Source: an uncultured SAR116 cluster alpha proteobacterium (lineage in GTDB: Bacteria > Pseudomonadota > Alphaproteobacteria > Puniceispirillales > Marisalimonadaceae). Taken from it: a stretch of DNA of 64,000 nt. Shown here piece by piece: positions 43,325-53,056 of the stretch. Below the pieces are notes generated by a model. It ran no database searches. It was not told the origin of the DNA and saw nothing but the letters and a program-made list of their open reading frames with translations. The stretch is taken from assembly GCA_902622875.1 (NCBI GenBank), contig CACNRW010000007.1, positions 17,219 through 81,218 on the forward strand, in the 5' to 3' direction. Position numbers and translations under genes: made by a program. Position 1 is the first letter of the stretch. Every line of letters starts with the position of its first letter.

Positions 43325-44617
43325 TTAATTGAAAACATTACCAACTAATCCTTCGGAATTTACATCTACTATTTTTGTAGATATAATTGAACTATCCTTT
43401 ACAACATCGTTCAATTTAACCTTTGAAAAATTTGAGGCGTGACCAACTGAGTTTTTCTCTATCAGAACATTTTGTATTGTACCAATTTGATTTTCAAGGA
43501 AAATTTCATGTTGTTTCTTTGCTAAATTCCTTAAATCTTTAGCTCTTTTTTTTATATCAACACTTAACACTTCAGGCATTTTTGAAGCTACAGTATTATC
43601 TCTTTTTGAATAAGGAAAAACATGGACAAAAGTAATATTTGCTTCTTTAATAAGTTTTATACTTTTATTATGAGCGTTTATATCTTCAGTTGGAAACCCA
43701 GCAATGAAGTCACCACCAAACACAATATCACTACGTCTTCTTTTAGCTTCATTTACAAAATTTATTACATCTCTATATAAATGTCTTCTTTTCATTCTTT
43801 TAAGGATTAAATCGTCACCATGTTGAATTGATAAATGAATATGAGGCATTAACCTTTGTTCATTTTCAAAAGCATCCATTAATTCAAAATCAACTTCGGC
43901 AGGGTCAAGCGAAGAAAGTCTAAGTCTGGGGAGATTAGGAATGTTTTTTAGTATTTTTTTTACCAATAAACCTAAACTAGGCTTCCCAAAAATATCGTTG
44001 CCCCAAGAAGTTAGATCAACTCCTGTAAGAACAACTTCTTTTATACCATTATCTATAAGTGAATTAATAGAAGTTATTACATTTTGGGTTGAAACTGATC
44101 TACTTGGTCCTCTTCCAAATGGGATAATGCAAAATGTACATCTGTGGTCACAACCGTTCTGAACTTGGATAAAACCTCGTGTGTGTTTGTTAAATGACTC
44201 CACAAGATGTTCAGATGTTTGTTTTACTTGCATAATGTTTTGAACAAAAACTTTATTATTATTTTCAAGATTTATACCTACATCAAAATTACCCCAAAAT
44301 TTATCGTCAAGTTTTTCTCTGTTACCAATAACAAAGTTAACTTCAGACATGGAACTCCATTTCTCTGGATTTATTTGAGCTGCACAACCAGTTACTAAAA
44401 TTTTTGCAGCAGGTCTTTTTTTTTTAACTGACCTTATTGCTTGTCTAGCTTGACGCTCTGCTTCACTAGTAACTGCGCAAGTATTGAAAATTATTAAATC
44501 ACCATGCCCGTACTTACTAGCATGATCACTCATAACCTGGCTTTCCCAAATATTTAATCTACAACCAAATGTTTTAATCTCAGGTGATGAATTCTTATTT
44601 CTAGATTTTATTTTCAA
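43325..44617 (-). CDS. mtaB: tRNA (N6-threonylcarbamoyladenosine(37)-C2)-methylthiotransferase MtaB
   Basis: TFGCRLNIWESQVM; radical SAM QNGCDHRCTFCIIPFGRGPSRS. Confidence 0.93.
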   Translation of the reverse strand: MKIKSRNKNSSPEIKTFGCRLNIWESQVMSDHASKYGHGDLIIFNTCAVTSEAERQARQAIRSVKKKRPAAKILVTGCAAQINPEKWSSMSEVNFVIGNREKLDDKFWGNFDVGINLENNNKVFVQNIMQVKQTSEHLVESFNKHTRGFIQVQNGCDHRCTFCIIPFGRGPSRSVSTQNVITSINSLIDNGIKEVVLTGVDLTSWGNDIFGKPSLGLLVKKILKNIPNLPRLRLSSLDPAEVDFELMDAFENEQRLMPHIHLSIQHGDDLILKRMKRRHLYRDVINFVNEAKRRRSDIVFGGDFIAGFPTEDINAHNKSIKLIKEANITFVHVFPYSKRDNTVASKMPEVLSVDIKKRAKDLRNLAKKQHEIFLENQIGTIQNVLIEKNSVGHASNFSKVKLNDVVKDSSIISTKIVDVNSEGLVGNVFN

Positions 44618-45466
44618 TTAATCACCTATTATACCTTCATATACTTTTTCTGTTTCACCAGAAAGTGTTACGGTTCCATTGTTTAACCACTCAATAAACA
44701 AACTTCCACCATCTAGGATAATTTTATTTGATTTAGAACTTTTATTTTTTTTAAAAGCTGCGACTAATGAAGCACATGCTCCTGAGCCACAAGCCATAGT
44801 TATACCTACACCTCTTTCCCATACACGCATTCTTATTGTTTTATCATCTAAAACACACACAAACTCTATATTTGTTAATTCAGGAAAATTTATATTTTTT
44901 TCTAGGCGAGGACCAACTATATTTAGATCTAAACTTTCAAGTTCATCTATGTTTTGCATAAAGACAACAGCGTGCGGATTACCCATAGATAAACAAAAAG
45001 CTTCAAACTCGTCTAACAAAACCTTTTGGGTATTTTGTTCTCTTGATAGTGGAATATCCTTCCAATCAAATTTAGGTTCACCCATGTTAACTGTTACCAG
45101 ATTATTATTTTTTGTACATGGCAAATTACCCGTAATACTTTCAATATTCAAAGAATTCAAATTATCTCTTTTCATTAAATAGTCTGCAACACATCTTGTA
45201 CCATTTCCACATGCTCCAGTTTCTGAACCGTCTGAGTTGTACATGGTCACCTTAAAATTATGCGATTTCGCAGTATCTTCAACTATTAGAACTTGATCAC
45301 AGCCAATCCCAAGTCGTCTATTACTAATTTTTTTTATAAATTTTGTATCATGTACAATTAAGTCTTTAATATTGTCAAAAATAATAAAATCATTGCCCAA
45401 CCCATGCATTTTAATAAATGGTATTTTCAAAAATTTTTCCTTATAATTTTTACTACTAAATATCAA
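44618..45466 (-). CDS. dapF: Diaminopimelate epimerase
   Basis: IKMHGLGNDFIIFDN; YNSDGSETGACGNGTRCVADYL; ERGVGITMACGSGACAS. Confidence 0.97.
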   Translation of the reverse strand: MIFSSKNYKEKFLKIPFIKMHGLGNDFIIFDNIKDLIVHDTKFIKKISNRRLGIGCDQVLIVEDTAKSHNFKVTMYNSDGSETGACGNGTRCVADYLMKRDNLNSLNIESITGNLPCTKNNNLVTVNMGEPKFDWKDIPLSREQNTQKVLLDEFEAFCLSMGNPHAVVFMQNIDELESLDLNIVGPRLEKNINFPELTNIEFVCVLDDKTIRMRVWERGVGITMACGSGACASLVAAFKKNKSSKSNKIILDGGSLFIEWLNNGTVTLSGETEKVYEGIIGD

Positions 45467-46241
45467 TTTCTACAATAATTGGGACGTGATCAGAGGGTCT
45501 TTCCCATGATCTAGTATCTTTATAAATAACACCAGATTTAACTTGTGGAAATATTTTTTTAGATACCCAAAAATGATCTAATCTTCTTCCTCTATTTGAG
45601 ACTTCCCAATTCCTACTTCTATAAGACCACCAAGAATATAATTTTTCATTACTTGGAATTAACTCCCTCATTACGTCAGCCCATTCACCAGTTTGAATAA
45701 TATCTATTAAAGTCGATGTTTCTATTGGTGTATGAGAAACTACATTCAACAGTTGTTTATGTGACCAAACATCATGCTCTAAAGGTGCTATGTTTAGGTC
45801 TCCTACTAAAATTTTATTTGTTTTTTTGTATTTTTGAAAATAATTTTTCATTTCGTTCAAGAAAGAAATTTTATGATTAAATTTCGGATTCTTATAAATG
45901 TCAGGTTCATCACCACCAGCTGGGATATAAAAATTATGGAGTTCTATATTTTTATTTAGTTTTACTGAAATGTGTCTAGTATCATTCTTCCCACACCAAT
46001 TTATAAAGTTTTCATCTTCAAGTTTAAAATTAGATAAAATTGCCACACCATTATAAGATTTTTCTCCTCGATAATTTTGATATTTTAATCCAATGTTTTC
46101 AAATTCTTTGGTGGGAAAATATTGATCTGGTGTTTTAGTTTCTTGGAGGCATATAATATCTATATCACATTCTCTTACAAAACGAAGAACCTGTTCTAGA
46201 CGTAACCTAATAGAGTTTATGTTCCAAGTCGCAATTCTCAC
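45456..46241 (-). CDS. xth: Exodeoxyribonuclease III
   Basis: MRIATWNINSIRLRLEQVLRF; DIICLQETKTPD; GDLNIAP; RRLDHFWVS; SDHVPIIVEI. Confidence 0.96.
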   Translation of the reverse strand: MRIATWNINSIRLRLEQVLRFVRECDIDIICLQETKTPDQYFPTKEFENIGLKYQNYRGEKSYNGVAILSNFKLEDENFINWCGKNDTRHISVKLNKNIELHNFYIPAGGDEPDIYKNPKFNHKISFLNEMKNYFQKYKKTNKILVGDLNIAPLEHDVWSHKQLLNVVSHTPIETSTLIDIIQTGEWADVMRELIPSNEKLYSWWSYRSRNWEVSNRGRRLDHFWVSKKIFPQVKSGVIYKDTRSWERPSDHVPIIVEIDI

Positions 46242-46578
46242 TCAAAATCCTCTTCAACATATTTTAATTTTTTTTAGAACTTTAAAATGCAATACCTATC
46301 AGCAATATAAATAATAATAAATGAAACTCAATAATAATTCTTATTGTTGATCCTTAATGTTTTTGCAAATATTGTTAAATTATACTTCATGGAACACCTA
46401 ATCATTTTAGCGATATTTGAATCTTAAAAATTTATTCAAAAATTTTTTTTAATTTATTTTATTTGATTGCTAAAAGACTCACAAAACGAGATCTAAATAT
46501 ATGATAAACATTGAAAAAATAAATTTTGAAGTTACTCACCATATTTACATGTCAACAATTTTAAATTATAAATAGTTT

Positions 46579-47250
46579 ATGATAATACGTGGTATGAATG
46601 AAACAAATATATGGGATTATGAAAATGCTTTTTATTGGTATTCTTCACCCACTAGATTAAATAAACTTCTTGCTCACTTTGAACTTTACAAATCAATAAG
46701 TGATCTTCCTGGTCATATATTAGAGTTTGGAGTTTTTAAAGGGGTATCTCTAATAAGGCTTGCTACATTTAGGTCAACTTTAGAAAATGATTTTGCCAGA
46801 AAAATAGTAGGGTTTGATGCTTTTGGTAAATTCCCCAAAAAAGGTTTGAAATTAAAAATTGATCAAGATTTTAGTATTCACCATGATAAAAGTGCTGGAA
46901 ATGGTCTAGATGTTAAAACTCTCAAAAATATTTTAAATAAGAAAGGCTTTAAAAATATTGAGTTAATTAAAGGAAATATTATAAAAACATTACCAAAGTA
47001 TCTTGATGATAATCCTGAGACGAGAATCGCATTTCTACATTTAGATATGGATGTTAAAGAACCAACTGATTTAGCATTGAATTTACTATTTGATAGAGTG
47101 GTTCCAGGTGGCTTGATCATATTGGACGATTACAATGCTGTAGCAGGTGAGACTATTTCAGTGGACGAATTTGTTAAGAAAAATAAATTAAAAATTGAAA
47201 AATTGCCTTATTATTATCTTCCTGCATTTATAAGAAAACCTTTTAAATAA
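46579..47250 (+). CDS. TylF/macrocin O-methyltransferase-like class I SAM methyltransferase
   Basis: GHILEFGVFKGVSLIRLA; HLDMDVKEPTDLALNLLFDRVVPGGLIILDDYNA. Confidence 0.85.
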   Translation: MIIRGMNETNIWDYENAFYWYSSPTRLNKLLAHFELYKSISDLPGHILEFGVFKGVSLIRLATFRSTLENDFARKIVGFDAFGKFPKKGLKLKIDQDFSIHHDKSAGNGLDVKTLKNILNKKGFKNIELIKGNIIKTLPKYLDDNPETRIAFLHLDMDVKEPTDLALNLLFDRVVPGGLIILDDYNAVAGETISVDEFVKKNKLKIEKLPYYYLPAFIRKPFK

Positions 47251-47652
47251 ATTAAATAACATAAAAAACTTTAAAGCTTTGAAAGAATCTAGTGTAATTG
47301 TATTTGACGTTATTATTCAACTGGATAACATAATGGTTTTCATATTGAAAAATATGGATGCAACTAAATTGTCGAAACTTTCAAACGAAAATTAGGTTTT
47401 TTATTTCTTCAGAAACAAGAAATTTTCCCTATGTAAGAATTGTTTTTTGGTCATAAGAAATTATCTCAATTAATAAATTTAGAAAATGTTTAACAAATAA
47501 AGATGAAATAAAAAAGTATTTTTATTAAGAATTTAAGGCTATATTGTATTTCTGGATTAACATTTGTTTAATAAAATTCATCAACAATCAAATAGAATTC
47601 TTTATTACAAATTTGACAACATTGCCTTATTATATGACACAAACTGACTAGA

Positions 47653-48384
47653 TTATTGTTTTTTAAAAAACAACTCTTTTCCTTCACCACCCACAATTTT
47701 ATAATTAAGCTTGGTTAAAAAATTATTTATTTTCTTCACGTATGCGAGTTCTTCTTTATTTCTTCTAGCACACTCAATACATAGTAATGGGTTATTTGTC
47801 TTTAATGTTTTATACCCACCCTTTAAGACAAATAACTCGTAAAATTGAACGTCTATTTTGATATAATCTACATTTGTAAATCCGTAATCATCTAATCTTT
47901 TTTTTTCAATTCTAATCGGTTTAGCCTGCGTTAGAGCAAAATCATTTAATGAATTAGAACCAATACCCTCTTCTGAAATAAGTAAATCTCCGTTTCCATT
48001 TTGATTTGAGAGGGCTACATTGTATAATTCATAATTATTAAATCCTTTTAAGTTTTCTATTAAACAATCTGAACTGTTTTTGTACGGTTCAAAGCAAATA
48101 GTTCTTTTAAAGATTTTACATAAGTCTTTAGTCCAAAAACCAACACATGCTCCTACATCAATAGCAGTGTCAAATCTGTCAACAAATTGAATTGATTTAT
48201 CTCTTTGAAGCTTTTGATATTCCCCTGGGAATCTGGAATTTTTTGCCTCAAATAAGTAATGAGAGAAATGCTTTTCACCATCTGGTAAGTACCAACCTTC
48301 AACGAGCTTCATTTTAAAACTCCTATTTTTTTTGTAAGTCAATTTAATATACAGATTAATAATAGCAAAAATATTTAATGTCAT
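47653..48384 (-). CDS. FkbM family methyltransferase (start possibly the ATG at 48312, MKLVEGW)
   Basis: TAIDVGACVGFWTKDLCKIF...CFEPYKNS; VDYIKIDVQFYELFVLKGGYKTL. Confidence 0.88.
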   Translation of the reverse strand: MTLNIFAIINLYIKLTYKKNRSFKMKLVEGWYLPDGEKHFSHYLFEAKNSRFPGEYQKLQRDKSIQFVDRFDTAIDVGACVGFWTKDLCKIFKRTICFEPYKNSSDCLIENLKGFNNYELYNVALSNQNGNGDLLISEEGIGSNSLNDFALTQAKPIRIEKKRLDDYGFTNVDYIKIDVQFYELFVLKGGYKTLKTNNPLLCIECARRNKEELAYVKKINNFLTKLNYKIVGGEGKELFFKKQ

Positions 48385-48470
48385 GGACTATAATAATTTT
48401 TATCTTTATATATCTATTTACATGAAAAATTAAATTCAAAATTGTCTAAAATTAATATATTTAAATAGTT

Positions 48471-49370
48471 ATGAAAAAGTTTATCGCATATAAAACAGAT
48501 ATAGAACATACTGATTATATTGTTGAAACACTCTCAAATTCTATTAATAAACACATTAAAGATTGCGAATCTTCAATACTAAATATTAATGACTTTTTAA
48601 AAAATGGCATACCAAAATATACAAATGGTATAATTACATTTGGCATTTTAAGAGGGACAGGGCATTTATTAAAACAAGCTGCAATTATGAATATTGATAG
48701 ATATTTTATTGATCATGCTTACTTTGATCCGGGATATCACGGGGATTGGTGGGTTAGAATTTCCAAAAATAAACATACTATGAATTATTTTAGAGAAGTA
48801 TCCAATTACAGATGGGAAAATTTTTTTTCATCAAAACATCTTGTAATGCCATGGAAAAATTACCAACAACGAGGTGAAAATATCCTCATTATTCCACCTA
48901 CAAATGCTCTGTGTTGGTATTTTGATGAGCATGAATGGCTAAATTATGTTTTAAATTATCTCAAAAAAAATTTGTCAAAAAACAAATTTAATAAAGTAAA
49001 AATAAGACTCAAACCTAAAGAACCAATAGTTGATAAAAATGGAAAATATTTAGGTCTGAAGGTGAATGAAAATGTTAAAAACTGCTCTCTAGAAGAAGAT
49101 CTGAATAATGCCTCAATTGTAATTGCTTACAATAGTCAAGTCGCTCTTGATGCTACTTTAAGAGGTTTACCAGTAATAGTTAATCAACATAATTGTTGTA
49201 ATACATTGAGCTTTAAGCTATCGGATATAAAAGGTGAAATAGATAATCCTATTTTTGACCGAGAACCTGATAGAAAAAAATTATTTAAATGGCTTGCTTA
49301 TTGTCAATTTAAGTTGAGTGAAATTAAAAGTGGATTTGCTTGGAAAACAATTAACAATTTTCAAATTTAA
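48471..49370 (+). CDS. Uncharacterised protein, candidate glycosyltransferase/capsule-type protein
   Basis: 299 aa complete ORF; C-terminal ASIVIAYNSQVALDATLRGLPVIVNQ resembles NDP-sugar-binding C-terminal halves of capsule-type/GT-B transferases. Confidence 0.6.
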   Translation: MKKFIAYKTDIEHTDYIVETLSNSINKHIKDCESSILNINDFLKNGIPKYTNGIITFGILRGTGHLLKQAAIMNIDRYFIDHAYFDPGYHGDWWVRISKNKHTMNYFREVSNYRWENFFSSKHLVMPWKNYQQRGENILIIPPTNALCWYFDEHEWLNYVLNYLKKNLSKNKFNKVKIRLKPKEPIVDKNGKYLGLKVNENVKNCSLEEDLNNASIVIAYNSQVALDATLRGLPVIVNQHNCCNTLSFKLSDIKGEIDNPIFDREPDRKKLFKWLAYCQFKLSEIKSGFAWKTINNFQI

Positions 49371-49388
49371 AAAAATCATAATTAAAAA

Positions 49389-50183
49389 ATGAAATATAGC
49401 GCTATAACAACTTTTAACTTAAGTAAACATACCTTTGGTATTGAAATGATAAACAGTTTCTTTGCTAATTGGCCAAATGAAGTTACTTTAACAGCTTTTA
49501 TTGAAAATTCTTCTGAAATAGATGACAGTGCTGTGAAAAGTAAAATTATTGTTAAAGACTTTAATCAAAATGTGCCAAAGTACAGAGACTTTGTAGAAAA
49601 GTTTAAAAACAAAGAAAAATACACAGACGATTTTCGTTTTAATGTTTTTAGGTTTGCACATAAAGTTTATGCGATAGCATCAGCAGTTCAAGAAGTTAAA
49701 ACTAAATATCTTATTTGGTTAGATGCTGACATTAAAACATACAAAAAAATCCCTTCTGAATTTCTGGACAAACTTGTAAACGATAATACTTACATGTCAT
49801 ATCTGGGAAGAGAAAATATATCTCTTAAACACCTAAATTACTCTGAATGTGGTTTTTTGATATTTAACACTGAGCATCCCATCCATGAAATATTTTGGAA
49901 AAATATGATGAAAATGTATGACGATGGCGATTTGTTTAATGAAAAAGAGTGGCACGACAGCTATATTTTTGATGTTGTTAGAAAAAATTTAGAAAAAGAA
50001 AAAAATATTAAAAATTTTGACATTACAAGTTTAGGATTAGTTGAATTAAACAACGATAATCATGTCTTCGTTTCTAGTGTTTTAGGAAAATACATGGACC
50101 ACAAAAAGGGCAATAGAAAAAAAACTAAGTGGTCTCACGAGCTTTTGTATAGAATAAAAAAAGAAAAAAAGTATGATTCATAA
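49389..50183 (+). CDS. Putative glycosyltransferase (GT-A-like)
   Basis: TKYLIWLDADIKTYKKIPSEFLDKL (DxD-like); 18 nt after the previous ORF; GT-rich context. Confidence 0.6.
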   Translation: MKYSAITTFNLSKHTFGIEMINSFFANWPNEVTLTAFIENSSEIDDSAVKSKIIVKDFNQNVPKYRDFVEKFKNKEKYTDDFRFNVFRFAHKVYAIASAVQEVKTKYLIWLDADIKTYKKIPSEFLDKLVNDNTYMSYLGRENISLKHLNYSECGFLIFNTEHPIHEIFWKNMMKMYDDGDLFNEKEWHDSYIFDVVRKNLEKEKNIKNFDITSLGLVELNNDNHVFVSSVLGKYMDHKKGNRKKTKWSHELLYRIKKEKKYDS

Positions 50184-50399
50184 ATTTTTAATTAATGGTA
50201 ACATTTGAATTGCTCCAAAAATCATCATGATAACTCCAAACATAATTTTTGTAGTAGGTTTAAACAATGGAACTTTTGTAAAATCATCATCTTTTTTTTT
50301 ATCTTGTCTTGCACCATAAATTGTAAGAAAAAGTCCAACTAAAAATATAGCTAGACCATACTCCCAAGACATAACAACATTAATATTAAGACTCTTCAA
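50178..50399 (-). CDS. Small two-TM membrane protein (start may be the ATG at 50372)
   Basis: Two hydrophobic helices (YGLAIFLVGLFLTIYGA, IMFGVIMMIFGAIQMLPL) around a KKKDDD linker; 73 aa. Confidence 0.55.
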   Translation of the reverse strand: MKSLNINVVMSWEYGLAIFLVGLFLTIYGARQDKKKDDDFTKVPLFKPTTKIMFGVIMMIFGAIQMLPLIKNL

Positions 50400-50406
50400 A
50401 GAAATA

Positions 50407-51102
50407 TTATCCTAGATTTTCTTTTTTATAATGCCCATCAAGTAAATTAGAAAAAGATTTATTCCAATATGAGGAAAAAGCCTTATTCCTATATTCTTTA
50501 AAGCAAGGAGTTCCAATTGTATAATGAATTAAGTTAACTTCCTTTTTCTCTTCATATTCCATAGCCAACCAATTCCACTTTTTATCAATATTACCAATTT
50601 CATCATCATTCAACCAACGAAATCTGTGCAAAAAAGATCCTGTCTGATTTTGAATGAAATTAGGGGACAAAATTTTGTGTTTTTCATGACCACAATTCCA
50701 AATAACAACACTTGACCAGTTCTTTCGAGGATAATTTTCATTTTTGTTTCCCCAATATTTTTTAGTTACTTTTGTTTGATAATTATGTTGAACAACTTGA
50801 ACAGCATATTTTTTGTCTCTCAAATCCCAAAGTTTTTTAATATCCTCTAAACAAATCATATCTCCATCAGCATAAATAGCCCACCCCTTAAAATTCATTA
50901 ATTGCGGAACTAAAAATCTTGAGTATATAAATTCATTACTTCCATCTGTATGTGTCTCGTTATATACTTTTAAAGATTTCATATTTAGCGGGATAAATCT
51001 ACACGGAACTGAAGCATTTTCTATTACACTTTGTACAAAAGTATGGTAGGCAACAGCTTCTCTTTGATCAAAGCCTACTGCAAGGTCTATAATTTCATCC
51101 AT
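50407..51102 (-). CDS. Glycosyltransferase (GT8-like)
   Basis: AVGFDQREAVAYHTFVQSVIENAS; WAIYADGDMICLEDI (DxD); VVIWNCGHEKHKIL. Confidence 0.78.
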   Translation of the reverse strand: MDEIIDLAVGFDQREAVAYHTFVQSVIENASVPCRFIPLNMKSLKVYNETHTDGSNEFIYSRFLVPQLMNFKGWAIYADGDMICLEDIKKLWDLRDKKYAVQVVQHNYQTKVTKKYWGNKNENYPRKNWSSVVIWNCGHEKHKILSPNFIQNQTGSFLHRFRWLNDDEIGNIDKKWNWLAMEYEEKKEVNLIHYTIGTPCFKEYRNKAFSSYWNKSFSNLLDGHYKKENLG

Positions 51103-53044
51103 TAATTTTTTCCTCTATTATTTTTTTTAGTTTTTTTATTGGGTCATCCCATAAATCTATTGTATTTTGTTGAATAATGTGAATGGATTTATACCAAATT
51201 GACCTGTTTTTTAGAGAACTCCAATACCATAATTTGCCTTTACCTTTCGGTAACAACAAGAATGTTTCCTTTCCTATTGACCCAGAAATATGTGCATTAG
51301 TGTTGCTAACTGTAATAATAAAATCACACATATCTATCAGAGAAGTAACACCATTTAAATCATTAAAATTATCTATTTCCTCTATCTTATTTATCTTTAT
51401 TCCATATTTGTTATAAAATTTGTCTCTTTCGTCTGCTGTGTCATTATATTGTAAATCCAAAAAATATATATTTTTAATTGATAAAATGGGATTTAATATT
51501 TCTAAACTTATACTTTTATTAGTCCCTATGTCGTCATTTTTGCTGATCCATGATAAGCCACAAATATATTTATTGTTAGCTTTAAGATTATTTTTTAACT
51601 GTTTTGTTAAATTAGGATCTGAGCTTAAATAACTATTACTATTTTTAGTTAAGTAAGAATTATCTTTAACAAATAAAGAACCCAAATCTCCTAATGGCAT
51701 TTGAGCATTAATTTTATAATTTTTATTAAAATCATTTTTACTCAAAAATTTTATTTTGGGATAAGCTCTTTTAATTATTTTGTGAAGCCTAATATCTATG
51801 TTTATGTATAAATTTTTAATAAATGGCTCTAAATCCCTTAAAAATCTTAAAAAAAGTATTTGATCACCTAGGCCTTGCTCACTCCATAAAAGTAAATTCT
51901 TTTTTTCCATATTAATTTCAAATTTTGGTATATTTTTTTTTAATTTAGGTGAATGAAATTGGTTAGCTAGCCATCTAAACTCAAAATTTCGCCACCCAGA
52001 CAAAAAATTTGATTGGGCCAATTGACATTGGGCTAAATTATACTTTGCATCATAATTATTTTCGTTATGTTTTAAGGATAATTTATAAGTATTTTCAGCT
52101 TCAATTAAATCACCATTGAAAAAATTTAGAGAGGCTAAATTATTTAAAGCCATTTTGTTATATGGGGTAATCTGGAGGGATTTATTATAATTTATTTTTG
52201 CATTTTCAAAATCTTTAATCTCTAGATAACAATCTCCTAAAAGATTAAATGCATTACTATTATCCTTATTTAAACTTATAGAATTTAAAAGAAACGATTT
52301 AGCTATATCAAATTGTTTTTTTTTGTAGTAGGCCAGGCCCAAAATTGACTGTAAAACGTCATCATTCTCATAATTTTTTCCTACTTTTTCAATAAATTCA
52401 ATTACTTCATTTTCTTTTTTTAGTTTTATAAGATTGTCACAATAACTTGAAATTATGTCTCTATTAATATTTTTATCTTTAATTAGATCAGAATATATTA
52501 AGTCTGATTTTTTAAAATTTTTTAGACTAGTATTTAATTTTGCTAATTTATGATCTATTAAGCCATCTTTTGGAGATAAAATTTTAGAAAAGTATAATAT
52601 GGATAATGCTTCTTCCAACTGATCATTTTTTCGGAAGGTTTCAGATAAATTTAAATAAAACACATTTTCAAAAGGAGCCATTTGAATAGCTAACTTTTGA
52701 AAATTAATTGCCTTTTTTATTTCGTTGTTTAATCCATAAAAATTTCCTAATAACGATATTGTTAAAATATCATTTCTTTTTCTGTTTAAAACATTTGTTA
52801 GCGTGTTTATTACTTTAGTAATATGATCTGGATTTTCTGATTTAAAAAATTCCTCAATTTCAATTTTTGAATAAGTTTGATAAATTGTTTTTTTGTGTTT
52901 TTTTTCTTTTTTCTTAATTTCGTCGTATAGCCTTATATTTTTAGGGAACATTAAGAAAATATTCTTATAAACTTCTAATCCTCCCAAGTAGTTTTTTTCA
53001 CTAAACAGTTTGTTAGCCTTATTGAATAGTTCCTCTGCTGTCAT
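51095..53044 (-). CDS. TPR-repeat protein with a C-terminal glycosyltransferase-like domain
   Basis: Multiple TPR-like repeats (ALNNLASLNFFNGDLIEAENTYKLSLKHN) then LLLWSEQGLGDQILFLRFLRDL typical of TPR-GT fusion proteins. Confidence 0.8.
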   Translation of the reverse strand: MTAEELFNKANKLFSEKNYLGGLEVYKNIFLMFPKNIRLYDEIKKKEKKHKKTIYQTYSKIEIEEFFKSENPDHITKVINTLTNVLNRKRNDILTISLLGNFYGLNNEIKKAINFQKLAIQMAPFENVFYLNLSETFRKNDQLEEALSILYFSKILSPKDGLIDHKLAKLNTSLKNFKKSDLIYSDLIKDKNINRDIISSYCDNLIKLKKENEVIEFIEKVGKNYENDDVLQSILGLAYYKKKQFDIAKSFLLNSISLNKDNSNAFNLLGDCYLEIKDFENAKINYNKSLQITPYNKMALNNLASLNFFNGDLIEAENTYKLSLKHNENNYDAKYNLAQCQLAQSNFLSGWRNFEFRWLANQFHSPKLKKNIPKFEINMEKKNLLLWSEQGLGDQILFLRFLRDLEPFIKNLYINIDIRLHKIIKRAYPKIKFLSKNDFNKNYKINAQMPLGDLGSLFVKDNSYLTKNSNSYLSSDPNLTKQLKNNLKANNKYICGLSWISKNDDIGTNKSISLEILNPILSIKNIYFLDLQYNDTADERDKFYNKYGIKINKIEEIDNFNDLNGVTSLIDMCDFIITVSNTNAHISGSIGKETFLLLPKGKGKLWYWSSLKNRSIWYKSIHIIQQNTIDLWDDPIKKLKKIIEEKING

Positions 53045-53056
53045 TTTATACTTCTC

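Noticed and set aside
44679-45182. 167-aa + strand ORF opposite dapF
   Set aside because: Antisense shadow of a strongly supported dapF; no family resemblance
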